Shown here: in pieces, positions 43,414 through 51,297 of the stretch
How the letters are laid out: each line of letters begins with the position of its first letter
Numbering within the stretch: the stretch's first letter is position 1
NCBI RefSeq assembly: GCF_029543155.1
Contig: NZ_JARQXA010000005.1
Location: forward strand, 62,001-126,000
Direction: 5' to 3'
DNA length: 64,000 nucleotides
Source: Sphingomonas sp. HITSZ_GF
Lineage (GTDB): Bacteria; Pseudomonadota; Alphaproteobacteria; Sphingomonadales; Sphingomonadaceae
The notes under the pieces: generated by a model
Database searches by the model: none
What the model saw: only the letters and a program-made list of their open reading frames with translations
What the model was told of the DNA's origin: nothing
Made by a program: the position numbers and the translations under genes

Positions 43414-43460
43414 GAAGACCTCACATCCGCAGCCGGCGTTGCTGCCGGCTACAGGTCTTC
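43414..43460 (-). promoter_or_regulatory. two-stem RNA hairpin upstream of the response regulator
   Basis: Outer stem GAAGACCT (43414-43421)/AGGTCTTC (43453-43460) encloses inner stem AGCCGGC (43431-43437)/GCCGGCT (43444-43450) with a 6-base loop. Its end is 3 bases from the ATG of the short leader frame. It has no U-tract, so it looks like a regulatory leader element rather than a terminator. Confidence 0.55.
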
Positions 43461-43529
43461 TGATAGGCGCCGGGGGTGCTCCGGGCGGTGGCCGGGGCAT
43501 GACAAAAAGGTAATGTTGGGGGACCTCAA

Positions 43530-43677
43530 AATTCCTCCCCCAGCTTGTCTGGGGGAGGGGGACCATTCGCGCAGCGAATGGTGGAGGGGCGGCGCGGCAC
43601 GCGCCGGTATCCGGCGCACCCCTCCACCACCGGCTTCGCCGGCGGTCCCCCTCCCCGAGACAAGCTCGGGGAGAATT
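43530..43677. repeat. long intergenic inverted repeat, family D, second copy
   Basis: AATTCCTCCCCCAGCTTGTC faces GACAAGCTCGGGGAGAATT; nested GACCATTCGC/GCGAATGGT and GGTGGAGGGG/CCCCTCCACC parts match the copy at 15719-15854. It lies just after the SRPBCC stop (43684). Confidence 0.85.
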
Positions 43678-43683
43678 GATTGG

Positions 43684-44199
43684 CTACCGCTCCGCCGCCG
43701 CCTTCAGCCCGGCAGCCTGCTCCCCGAGCACCTTGTCGACCATCGGCGCGATCCGGGCCATGCCGGTGCCGCCGCTGATCGCATATTCGACGGTGAGCGC
43801 TGTCGACTTGCCGTCCGCGGCAGGCTCGAGCGTGTAGGTCATCACGCCGGCGACCGGCATCGCCTGGAACGGCCCGAGCGCACCGCTCAGGCGCAGCAGC
43901 TTGTTGGGCTGGACGAAGATCGCGCGCATATGCTCGACCCCGCCGCCGCCCGGCAGCTTCTCGCACCAGCAGCCGCCCGGACGCGCATCGAAGGCGAAAT
44001 TGGCGGAGTCGCCCGACCAACTATGTGCCGCCGCCCACCAGGAGGCAGGCGCGATCAGCGCCGCCCAGACCTTGGCCGGCGGAGCGGCGACGGTGAGCTT
44101 CTGCGTGACGGTGAAGCTGGTTTCGGTGGATGCGGTGACTTCGGCAGCGGCGGGCGACGCCGCGGCAAGTGCCAGCATTGTCAGCATATGGGCCTTCAT
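43684..44199 (-). CDS. exported SRPBCC-family protein
   Basis: A 171-residue protein with a signal peptide (AASPAAAEV, cleavage near residue 20), then an SRPBCC (START/Bet v1-like) fold: SFTVTQKLTVAAPPAKVWAALIAPASWWAAAHSWSG ... FQAMPVAGVMTYTLEP. Such proteins bind a hydrophobic ligand in a deep cavity. The ligand and periplasmic role are unknown. A strong GGGAGGGGAAG precedes ATG 44199. It is in one operon with the polysaccharide deacetylase (30 bases apart). Confidence 0.85.
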   Translation of the reverse strand: MKAHMLTMLALAAASPAAAEVTASTETSFTVTQKLTVAAPPAKVWAALIAPASWWAAAHSWSGDSANFAFDARPGGCWCEKLPGGGGVEHMRAIFVQPNKLLRLSGALGPFQAMPVAGVMTYTLEPAADGKSTALTVEYAISGGTGMARIAPMVDKVLGEQAAGLKAAAER

Positions 44200-44228
44200 C
44201 TTCCCCTCCCTCGTTCGAGGCGGGGCGA

Positions 44229-45248
44229 TCATAGCGCGCAGAGCAGCATTCCAGAAGCGGCGGCCACCCTGCGCGGCACTTCGATCTCGATGCGATCGGC
44301 CAGCGTGCGGGCGCGGGAGAGATAGTGGAGCGTGCCGTCGAGATAGGCCTGGAACGACGATGCCCGGACATGCTGGGCATCGACGAAGCGGCGCAGCGCA
44401 TAGGGGCTGGCGCCGGGCGGATTGAGCCCCTCGTCCACCAGCGTCGCCGAGCGCACGCCGCTGGCCGCGAGCAGCGCGGGCGCGGCGGGGTGGAAGGTGC
44501 CGCTCGGATAGCAGAAATGCTCGGCCGGCGCGGCGCCGGTCGCGGCGACCAGCGCGGCGCGGTTCGCCTCGATCTCGGGCACGAGCTGCCCGATCCGCCC
44601 GGCGACGTCGATATGGCGATGGGTGTGGAGCTGGATATCGAGCCCGCGGGCATGGGCATCGGCGATCTCGTCCTGCCCCATCAGGTGGAATTGCCGGCAT
44701 CCGAGCCAGGCCTCGTCCACGCCGAGCCGGTGGCCATAGGCGCGCAGCGCGTCGAGCCGCTCGCCTTCCGGCAGCGCGTCGATCCAGCGGATCATCGCGC
44801 GGCGATCCTGCCCCGCCCGGCCCGAGGCGGCGATCAGATAGTCGACCGCGACATTGACCACCGGCAGCGCCCGTCCGGCATACCAGGTGGTGGCATAGAG
44901 CGTCGCCGGCAGCCGGTGCGCCTCCAGCACCGGGAGCATGTGGCTGTGCGTCGAGGCCCAGCCATCGTCGATCGTGATCACCACCGCGGCGCGGGGCAGC
45001 CGATCGGCGGCGAGCCGCTCGACCGCTTCGCCGAGCGGCAGCACCGGCAGGCCCGAGCGCGCGAGCCGGGCCATGCGATCGGCGAACAGATCGGGCGTCA
45101 TGAACAGGCAGTTGCCGAACGGCTTGCCGGGGGCGAGCCAAAGCCCGTGATAGCAGAGGATGCGCAGCTGGCTGCCCGTCGTGCGGCGGGCGAGCGCCGA
45201 CAGGCCGGTAAGGCCGGCAGCTCTCAGCAAGGCGCGCTTGGGCAGCAT
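44229..45248 (-). CDS. polysaccharide deacetylase family protein (NodB homology)
   Basis: A 339-residue carbohydrate esterase family 4-like protein. VVITIDDGWAST is the metal- and catalytic-Asp motif; IQLHTHRHID supplies the His pair; FCYPSGTFHPAAPALL is motif 3. The N-terminus (RAALLRAAGLTGLSALARRTTG) is signal-like but short, so export is uncertain. It probably removes N-acetyl groups from a surface polysaccharide. A hairpin (45259-45294) stands just before the ATG and may control translation. Confidence 0.9.
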   Translation of the reverse strand: MLPKRALLRAAGLTGLSALARRTTGSQLRILCYHGLWLAPGKPFGNCLFMTPDLFADRMARLARSGLPVLPLGEAVERLAADRLPRAAVVITIDDGWASTHSHMLPVLEAHRLPATLYATTWYAGRALPVVNVAVDYLIAASGRAGQDRRAMIRWIDALPEGERLDALRAYGHRLGVDEAWLGCRQFHLMGQDEIADAHARGLDIQLHTHRHIDVAGRIGQLVPEIEANRAALVAATGAAPAEHFCYPSGTFHPAAPALLAASGVRSATLVDEGLNPPGASPYALRRFVDAQHVRASSFQAYLDGTLHYLSRARTLADRIEIEVPRRVAAASGMLLCAL

Positions 45249-45258
45249 GAAACGACAA

Positions 45259-45294
45259 ATCCCCCGACCGGCCTGGGTGCCGGAACCGGGGGAT
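45259..45294 (-). promoter_or_regulatory. hairpin just upstream of the polysaccharide deacetylase start
   Basis: ATCCCCC (45259-45265)/GGGGGAT (45288-45294) with inner CCGGC (45268-45272)/GCCGG (45279-45283). On the mRNA the GGGGGA that could act as Shine-Dalgarno, 12 bases before ATG 45248, is inside the stem. Confidence 0.45.
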
Positions 45295-45393
45295 CGTGAC
45301 TCCTGCGTGCTTAAGCAGGGGTTAGAGCAACAATATATTACAAAGGCTCAGGAGATAGCACGCGAAGGGGACATCGAGTCCTCGGGAGCAGAT

Positions 45394-45420
45394 CGTCACT
45401 CCGGACTTGTTCCGGGGTCC
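45394..45420. repeat. half copy related to repeat family C
   Basis: CGTCACTCCGGACTTGTTCC resembles the left arm at 9564 (CGTCACCCTGAACTTGTTTC). No inverted partner is nearby, so it is a solitary arm. It lies in the 279-base gap between adk and the deacetylase gene, together with the hairpin at 45259-45294 and the adk terminator; no reading frame is seen there. Confidence 0.5.
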
Positions 45421-45470
45421 ACCAAGCCGCACCGACTGGGCAAGCGCCTCGCTCCCTCGGCCAGCCCCAA

Positions 45471-45502
45471 ACAGAAAAGGCCGGGCATCACGCCCGGCCT
45501 TT
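45471..45502 (-). terminator. Rho-independent terminator after adk
   Basis: AAAGGCCGGGC (45476-45486) pairs perfectly with GCCCGGCCTTT (45492-45502) around a 5-base loop; the minus-strand tail is TTTTCTGTTT. It lies 26 bases after the adk stop and ends the rplO-secY-adk unit. Confidence 0.9.
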
Positions 45503-45527
45503 CCCAAATCCCTGAGGTCCCGAAGGA

Positions 45528-46181
45528 TCAGGCCTTGCCGTCGAGGATCGCGTCGATCTGGCGGCCGACCTCGGCGATGTCGGCCATGCCGTCGACCTTC
45601 TTCACCAGGCCCTTGGCCTCGTAGAAGGGCAGGATCGGCGCGGTCTTGGCGCGATACTCGGCCATGCGGGTGCGCACGGTCTCGGCATTGTCGTCCGGGC
45701 GGCGCTTGAACTCGTGATGGCCGCACACGTCGCACGTGCCCTCGACCTTGGGCAGCTTGAACTTGTCGTGATAGCCCTCGCCGCAATTGGCGCAGGTGAA
45801 GCGGCCCTCGACACGCTCGACCAGCGCATCCTCGTTCACTTCGAGCTCGATGACGAAATCGAGCTTGCGGCCGCGCTCGGTGAGGAGCGCGTCGAGCGAT
45901 TCCGCCTGGGCGGCGGTGCGCGGATAGCCATCGAAGATCGCGCCGTTCAGCGTGTCTTCCATGTCGAGCCGCTCGCCGATGATGCCCGAGACGATCGCGT
46001 CCGAAACCAGCTCGCCCGCATCCATCACGGCCTTGGCCTGGATGCCGGTCGGCGTGCCCGCCTTGACCGCGGCGCGCAGCATGTCGCCCGTCGACAGCTG
46101 CACCATGCCGCGCTCTTGCTCGAGCCGCTTCGCCTGGGTGCCCTTGCCGGCTCCCGGCGGGCCCAACAGGATGATGTTCAC
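45528..46181 (-). CDS. adk: adenylate kinase
   Basis: Interconverts ATP + AMP and 2 ADP. The 217-residue long form has the P-loop GPPGAGKGT, LSTGDMLR, FDGYPRT, and a LID with two Cys pairs (FTCANCGEGY and GTCDVCG), which suggests structural zinc as in some bacterial enzymes. The start is GTG at 46181. It is the last gene of the rplO-secY-adk unit, followed by a terminator. Confidence 0.97.
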   Translation of the reverse strand: MNIILLGPPGAGKGTQAKRLEQERGMVQLSTGDMLRAAVKAGTPTGIQAKAVMDAGELVSDAIVSGIIGERLDMEDTLNGAIFDGYPRTAAQAESLDALLTERGRKLDFVIELEVNEDALVERVEGRFTCANCGEGYHDKFKLPKVEGTCDVCGHHEFKRRPDDNAETVRTRMAEYRAKTAPILPFYEAKGLVKKVDGMADIAEVGRQIDAILDGKA

Positions 46182-46220
46182 TAAGCCTATCCCCTCAGTT
46201 TCGGCTATGTCGGGCCGCGC

Positions 46221-47579
46221 TCAGCGCGCGCGGCCCTTCAGCTTCGCCTTCTTGATCAGGTCGCCATACTGGTGCGCCAGCAGGTGCGACTGGATCTGCG
46301 TCACCGTATCCATCGTCACGTTGACGACGATGAGCAGGCTGGTGCCGCCCATCAGGAAGGGCACGCTCATCGACGAGAACACTGCTTCGGGAACGAGGCA
46401 GATGACCGTCAGATAGGCTGCGCCGATCACGGTGATACGCGTGAGCACATAGTCGAAATAGAGCTCGGTGTTCTTGCCGGGGCGGATGCCCGGGATGAAC
46501 CCGCCATAGCGCTTGAGGTTCTCGGCGGTCTCTTCCGGATTGAACACCACGGCGGTGTAGAAGAAGGAGAAGAACACGATGCCGAGGCCATAGAGCGTCA
46601 TGTACACCGGCGAGCCATGGCGCAGCCAGGTGTTCAGGTTGATCACCAGATCGCTCCACCAGTTCTCGCCCGCGGTCATGTTGCCGGCGAACTGGGTGAC
46701 GGTCAGCGGCAGCAGCAGCAGCGACGAGGCGAAGATCGGCGGGATCACGCCGGCGGTGTTCAGCTTGAGCGGCAGGTGGCTGCGCTCGGCCTGCACCCCG
46801 CGCGCGGTCTGGCGCTTGGGATACTGGATCAGGATGCGGCGCTGGGCGCGCTCCATGAAGCAGATGAACAGCACGAGCACGGCGACGCCGACCGCGATGG
46901 CGACGAGGGTGAACCACTCGCCGCGGGTGCGGCCGCCTTCGAAGAGCTGGGCCAGCGTGATCGGCAGGCGGGCGACGATGCCGGCCATGATGATCAGCGA
47001 GATGCCGTTGCCGATGCCGCGATTGGTGATCTGCTCACCGATCCACATCAGGAACATCGTGCCGCCGACAAGGCTGACCACCGCGCCGATGCGGAAGATC
47101 ATGCCCGGCTCGACGACGGGCTGGAGGCCCTGCGACGCGCCGAAGGTCTCGAGCCCGGCGGCGATGAAATAGCCCTGCACCGCAGTGAGCGCGACGGTGC
47201 CGTAGCGGGTGTACTGGTTCAGCCGCTTGCGGCCGCTCTCGCCTTCCTTCTTGATCGCGTTGAGCTGCGGCGACAGCGAGGTCGCGAGCTGCACCACGAT
47301 CGAGGCGGTGATGTAGGGCATCACGCCGAGCGCGACGATCGACATGCGGTTGAGCGCGCCGCCGGTGAAGTTGTTGAAGAAGTCGAGCACGCCACCCGCG
47401 GTCTGCTGCGCGAGCAGGTTGAGCTGGGTGGGGTCGACGCCCGGCAGGGGCACGTAGCTCAGCATGCGGAAGACGATCAGCGCGCCGAGGGTGAACCACA
47501 GGCGCTTCTTGAGATCGGTCGCCTGGGCGAACTTCGCCAGGTTGATGCTGGAAGCAAGTTGATCGGAGGCGGAGGCCAT
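46221..47579 (-). CDS. secY: preprotein translocase subunit SecY
   Basis: Channel-forming subunit of the Sec translocon in the inner membrane; 452 residues, ten transmembrane helices. It starts with DLKKRLWFTLGALIVFRMLSYVPLPGVDP, has GGALNRMSIVALGVMPYITASIVVQL (plug/TM2), GIGNGISLIIMAGIVARLP (TM5 region) and FFYTAVVFNPEETAENLKRYGGFIPGIRPG. The length is normal. It lies 202 bases after rplO, the gap being filled by a repeat, and upstream of adk. Confidence 0.98.
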   Translation of the reverse strand: MASASDQLASSINLAKFAQATDLKKRLWFTLGALIVFRMLSYVPLPGVDPTQLNLLAQQTAGGVLDFFNNFTGGALNRMSIVALGVMPYITASIVVQLATSLSPQLNAIKKEGESGRKRLNQYTRYGTVALTAVQGYFIAAGLETFGASQGLQPVVEPGMIFRIGAVVSLVGGTMFLMWIGEQITNRGIGNGISLIIMAGIVARLPITLAQLFEGGRTRGEWFTLVAIAVGVAVLVLFICFMERAQRRILIQYPKRQTARGVQAERSHLPLKLNTAGVIPPIFASSLLLLPLTVTQFAGNMTAGENWWSDLVINLNTWLRHGSPVYMTLYGLGIVFFSFFYTAVVFNPEETAENLKRYGGFIPGIRPGKNTELYFDYVLTRITVIGAAYLTVICLVPEAVFSSMSVPFLMGGTSLLIVVNVTMDTVTQIQSHLLAHQYGDLIKKAKLKGRAR

Positions 47580-47700
47580 ATTGTCTTAGGTCCCGGAAAC
47601 AGAAACGGCGGATGAGCGTTTCCGCCCCCCGCCGCTCATATAAGTCTTAAGCCACGAAGGGCAATGCGCCCTCGCCCGACACCGGCGTTTGCCACTTTCC

Positions 47701-47780
47701 CGTCACCCCGGCGAAAGCCGGGGTCTCAGGCCGCTGGCGCACGCGCGTTGCACGAGATCCCGGCTTTCGCCGGGATGACG
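47701..47780. repeat. intergenic inverted repeat, family A, between rplO and secY
   Basis: CGTCACCCCGGCGAAAGCCG faces CGGCTTTCGCCGGGATGACG with about 40 bases between. It begins 1 base after the rplO stop, inside a highly expressed operon, which would be expected to affect mRNA decay or read-through into secY. Confidence 0.85.
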
Positions 47781-47781
47781 C

Positions 47782-48312
47782 TCAAGCCTTGGCGGCGGCC
47801 TTCTTGGCGGCCTGGGCGGTGCGGTGCTTGGCCTTGTGCTTCTCGGCAGCCGGCACGATCACGGGGATCGTCACGGTGCCGCCGGCCTTCTCGACCGCCT
47901 CGACCGCGCTCTTCGACGCGCCGGCAACGGTGAAGTTCAGCTTGGCCTTGAGCTCGCCCTTGCCGAGCAGACGGACGCCGTCCTTGCCGCCGCGGGTCAG
48001 GCCCGCCGCGTTCAGCTCGGCCTGGGTCAGGTCGGTCGCGGTCAGCTTGCCCGAGTCGATCGCCTTCTGGATCGCGCCCAGGTTCACCTCGGCATAGTCC
48101 TTGGCGAAGATGTTGTTGAAGCCGCGCTTCGGGATGCGCATGTGGAGCGGCATCTGGCCGCCCTCGAACCCGTTGATCGAGACACCCTCACGGCTCTTCT
48201 GGCCCTTCTGGCCACGGCCGCCGGTCTTGCCCTTGCCCGAGCCGATGCCGCGGCCGACGCGGATCTTGCGGTGGCGGGCGCCCTGGTTGTCGGTGAGTTC
48301 GTTAAGCTTCAT
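47782..48312 (-). CDS. rplO: 50S ribosomal protein L15
   Basis: A 176-residue large-subunit protein. [41 protein letters not shown] is the conserved basic start (L15e-like GGRGQKG). The C-terminus ([21 protein letters not shown]) is a longer basic tail than in E. coli (144 residues). Here it opens a new transcription unit (promoter 48361-48389), whereas it normally follows rpmD directly. Confidence 0.98.
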   Translation of the reverse strand: MKLNELTDNQGARHRKIRVGRGIGSGKGKTGGRGQKGQKSREGVSINGFEGGQMPLHMRIPKRGFNNIFAKDYAEVNLGAIQKAIDSGKLTATDLTQAELNAAGLTRGGKDGVRLLGKGELKAKLNFTVAGASKSAVEAVEKAGGTVTIPVIVPAAEKHKAKHRTAQAAKKAAAKA

Positions 48313-48360
48313 GATCGTGCACTCGCTTTCGCTTTTGTCGCGCGTTGAAAGGAAGCGGGG

Positions 48361-48389
48361 CCCATAGCGGCGAGCCGGGGCTTTGTCAC
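48361..48389 (-). promoter_or_regulatory. promoter for rplO-secY-adk
   Basis: On the minus strand GTGACA (48389-48384) and TATGGG (48366-48361) are 17 bases apart, 48 bases upstream of the rplO ATG. The -35 box overlaps the stop codon of the acyltransferase gene. The same TATGGG box precedes purL. Confidence 0.6.
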
Positions 48390-49543
48390 CCCTTGATTTT
48401 CACCGACTCCGCCGGACCAAGCAGGGCCAGCCGCAATTGGTGGCGCAGGATCGCGGTATGCCGTTCGGTGACGCGCGAGAAGAGCCAGGCGGCGGCGAGC
48501 GTCGCGGCGAAGATCAGCGCGACCACGGCCAGGCCGTGCGCATCCGGCGTGAGGCGCGCTGGCGGAGTCAGCGCGGCGGCGAGCAGCAGTGCCAGCGGGA
48601 AGTGGATGACATAGAAGGAATAGCTCGCATGCGCCCCGTAGAAACCCAGCGCGCGCACCAGCCCGAGCCGGGGCGGCACGACGAGGCACAGGCCGAACAA
48701 GGTGACTGCGAAGGTCAGCGCGATCGGTATCTCGACATCCGGGATGTCGGTGGCGACGCGGCTCAGCACCAGGGCGACCGCAAGCCCTGCCCCGCCGAGC
48801 AGGAGAACGGTCCATCCCAGCGCCCGCCTGCCGATCTTCCGCGTGGTGCAGGCCCAGCGATAGGCGAAGAACAGCCCCGCGCCGCACAGCCAGGGCACGA
48901 AGCGCAGGAGCATCGCCGGCGCCGCCAGGCCGACGACCAGGGTCACCAGCATGATGCTGGCCCGCCGCCGCGCGAACAGCAGCCACAGCGCCGGGAACCA
49001 GATATAATACCAGAATTCGTAGGCGAGGCTCCACAAGGGGCTGTTCGATCCGAACACCGGCGCGGCAACCGCCTGGAGGAAGACCAGATTGGCCAGCGCC
49101 ACCCGCGGCGTCAGGTTCTCGGCCAGATCCCTGGGCACCGTCAGCGACTGGCTGGCGCCGCTGTAGATCGGCGCATGCAACAGGTAGAGGCCACTCAGGT
49201 CGCAGATCGCGCCCAGCGCCAGCGCGGGTACCAGCACGATCGCGAGCCGCGAATAGCGGTCGATCATGTAGCTGGTCCAGAATTTCGGCTCATCGACGCG
49301 GCGCACCGCCGATCCCGCGATCCAGAAGCCGGACAGGACGAAGAACACCATCACGCTCTGATGGCCGAAGCCGGTCAGGAAATAGAAGGCGCGGAGCAGC
49401 ACCCCCGGCGACTGCACCGCCTCATAATCGACCAGGGCGAGGTTGCGGATGTGCGAGATCGCAACGGCCGCGGCTGCGACGAACCGGATCGCGTCCATAT
49501 AGACGAAGGCGGCGCGTTCATCTGCGTCAGGGGCCTCCGGCAT
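48386..49543 (-). CDS. acyltransferase family protein (acyltransferase 3), inserted after rpmD
   Basis: An inner-membrane acyltransferase of 385 residues with about ten helices. It opens with [21 protein letters not shown], containing the catalytic-type His of the AT3 family (usually R-x10-H), then [16 protein letters not shown] and [18 protein letters not shown]. It probably O-acetylates a surface polysaccharide or lipid. ATG 49543 ([13 protein letters not shown]) is preferred to 49657. Its 3' end overlaps the rplO promoter. With the next gene it forms an insertion in the spc operon. Confidence 0.9.
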   Translation of the reverse strand: MPEAPDADERAAFVYMDAIRFVAAAAVAISHIRNLALVDYEAVQSPGVLLRAFYFLTGFGHQSVMVFFVLSGFWIAGSAVRRVDEPKFWTSYMIDRYSRLAIVLVPALALGAICDLSGLYLLHAPIYSGASQSLTVPRDLAENLTPRVALANLVFLQAVAAPVFGSNSPLWSLAYEFWYYIWFPALWLLFARRRASIMLVTLVVGLAAPAMLLRFVPWLCGAGLFFAYRWACTTRKIGRRALGWTVLLLGGAGLAVALVLSRVATDIPDVEIPIALTFAVTLFGLCLVVPPRLGLVRALGFYGAHASYSFYVIHFPLALLLAAALTPPARLTPDAHGLAVVALIFAATLAAAWLFSRVTERHTAILRHQLRLALLGPAESVKIKG

Positions 49544-49805
49544 CGTTGCTCTACCCCGTACGCGATACCTACCGACACGGGCGCAGCGATACGGCCGCCA
49601 GCGCGCCTGGATGCGCTTGCGGAGCGCCGTCAGCGAGTGACGGACACGCGATACCAATTTTGCTGTAGCCCTCTTCTCGGCTCGAAAGGCCGATTAGAGC
49701 GCAAACCGACGGGGAGCCTTCAAGTTCCAGGGATAGGGCATTGAGTTCAAAATAAAATCGTGCCGGCGCGGTAGCCCGCGGGATGACGGCTACCCTAGGG
49801 GCGCC

Positions 49806-50966
49806 CTAAGGACGGCCGAGCGATCGGATCCAGCGGCCCCAGCCCTCTGCGATCGGCTTGCCGAGCCGCATCGCCGGCAGTTCTACGAAGCGATAGCTGA
49901 ACGCAGCCGAAGCCAGGCTCAACGGCACGACGAGCAGCATCAGCGCGAAAGTTGCCGGCAGTCCCCCGCCGGCGAAGGGCCAGATACCCAGCAACTCGCT
50001 GCCGATCCCCGCCACCAGGCCGAGGATTGGAAGGTGGAGCAGATAGAGGCTGTACGACACGTCTCCCAGCCAGGTGAGCGGCCGGCTGCGCAGGAAACCG
50101 AACAGATCGGCGCGGACGTAGAGCACCGCGATCAGCGCGGTCGCGGCGACCGCCTCGATCAGCGCGGCAGGCTTCGACTCGTAATCGGTCATGAAATCGC
50201 CCGCGACCAGATTTCGCCCGAACCATAGCGCGCAGAAGGCGACCAGCGCCGCGACGACGGCCACGCGATCGTTGCGAAGGCGCGGCGCGATCGCCGGCGC
50301 GATCAGCACGATCCCCGCCCCCAGCGCGAAATCGACCAGGTACACCGGCGCGACAACGATCGAAAAGCCGCCGATCTGGGAAAGGATGGCAAGCAGCACC
50401 GCCACCAGCAGGAACAACCGGGTGCGCCGGAACAACAGCCAGGCGATCCCCGGCATGAGGAAGGAGCCGATCAATTCGACGAACAGCGACCAGATCGGCA
50501 CCGGGAACAGCGTGAACACGCCCATCACCGACAGCAGCGCGACCACCGGGGTCAGAAATTCGCGGCTATGGGGATTCCACCACAGCGAAACCGTCTCGGG
50601 CTTGGGCATGCCGTGGAAGAGGAGCGCATAGCCCAGCGCGACGAGCAGCGAGACCCAGAGCGCCGGATAGATCCGGAAGGCCCGGCGCAGGTAGAAGCTC
50701 GACGTTTCGGCCAGGTCGATCGGGCGCCGGGAAAGCGAGATCGTCAGCACGAAGCCGCTCAGCACGAAGAAGGTGACCACCGCCGCATGCGCGTTGATCG
50801 CAATCTCGCTGAGCCGGCGCAGGCCCGCGCCATAGTCATAATAGAAGCAGCAATGGTGCAGCACGACCGCCAGCGAGGCGAGACCGCGAACCGATTGAAG
50901 TTCTACGCTGTGCTTGCGCCCCTGCAGTTCGGCCGTCGCCCGCTCGATCGAAAGCCAATCCCGCAT
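49806..50966 (-). CDS. acyltransferase family protein (acyltransferase 3), second copy
   Basis: A 386-residue integral membrane acyltransferase of the same broad family: ELQSVRGLASLAVVLHHCCFYYDYG (with R-x-H pattern), FFVLSGFVLTISLSRRP, YLRRAFRIYPALWVS and GDVSYSLYLLHLPILGLV near the end. The sequence is clearly different from the neighbour (48386-49543), so this is not a recent duplication. It is preceded by the rpmD terminator and so probably has its own promoter. A 262-base gap to the next gene has no visible gene. Confidence 0.9.
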   Translation of the reverse strand: MRDWLSIERATAELQGRKHSVELQSVRGLASLAVVLHHCCFYYDYGAGLRRLSEIAINAHAAVVTFFVLSGFVLTISLSRRPIDLAETSSFYLRRAFRIYPALWVSLLVALGYALLFHGMPKPETVSLWWNPHSREFLTPVVALLSVMGVFTLFPVPIWSLFVELIGSFLMPGIAWLLFRRTRLFLLVAVLLAILSQIGGFSIVVAPVYLVDFALGAGIVLIAPAIAPRLRNDRVAVVAALVAFCALWFGRNLVAGDFMTDYESKPAALIEAVAATALIAVLYVRADLFGFLRSRPLTWLGDVSYSLYLLHLPILGLVAGIGSELLGIWPFAGGGLPATFALMLLVVPLSLASAAFSYRFVELPAMRLGKPIAEGWGRWIRSLGRP

Positions 50967-51041
50967 CGCCGCTCATTCTCCCTCGCCGCGGGCGTGCACA
51001 CAGCCCGGCGAAAAGGCAAGCGCCTCCCCCTTTCCACGGCA

Positions 51042-51079
51042 CGCAAACGAAAAGGGGCGACAGTCGCCTGCCGCCCCTT
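51042..51079 (-). terminator. Rho-independent terminator after rpmD
   Basis: AAGGGGCG (51052-51059) pairs with CGCCCCTT (51072-51079); a competing inner stem GCGAC-a-GTCGC is also possible. The minus-strand tail is TTTTCGTTTG, identical to that after rplQ. It ends the S10-spc transcript at rpmD. Confidence 0.8.
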
Positions 51080-51112
51080 CCCTGTCTTGTCGCCGGTAAA
51101 GCGGACGAAGGC

Positions 51113-51292
51113 TTAGCCCTCGAGCACCTTCACCATGTGCGGCAGCTTGCGGATCATGCCGCGGACCTCGGGGCTGTCTTCCAGCTCCGAAACCTTGTGC
51201 ATCTTGTTGAGGCCAAGGCCGATCAGCGTCGCGCGCTGATCCTTGGTGCGGCGGATCGGCGAGCCGATCTGCTGGATCTTGATCTTCGCCAT
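51113..51292 (-). CDS. rpmD: 50S ribosomal protein L30
   Basis: A 59-residue protein: [19 protein letters not shown] start, [37 protein letters not shown]. It follows rpsE after 5 bases, as usual, but is then cut off from rplO by a terminator and two acyltransferase genes. Confidence 0.97.
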   Translation of the reverse strand: MAKIKIQQIGSPIRRTKDQRATLIGLGLNKMHKVSELEDSPEVRGMIRKLPHMVKVLEG

Positions 51293-51297
51293 GTCGC

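Noticed and set aside
7802..47780. Repeats considered as a CRISPR array
   Set aside because: Units are far apart, inverted and in different gaps; there are no regular spacers or cas genes.
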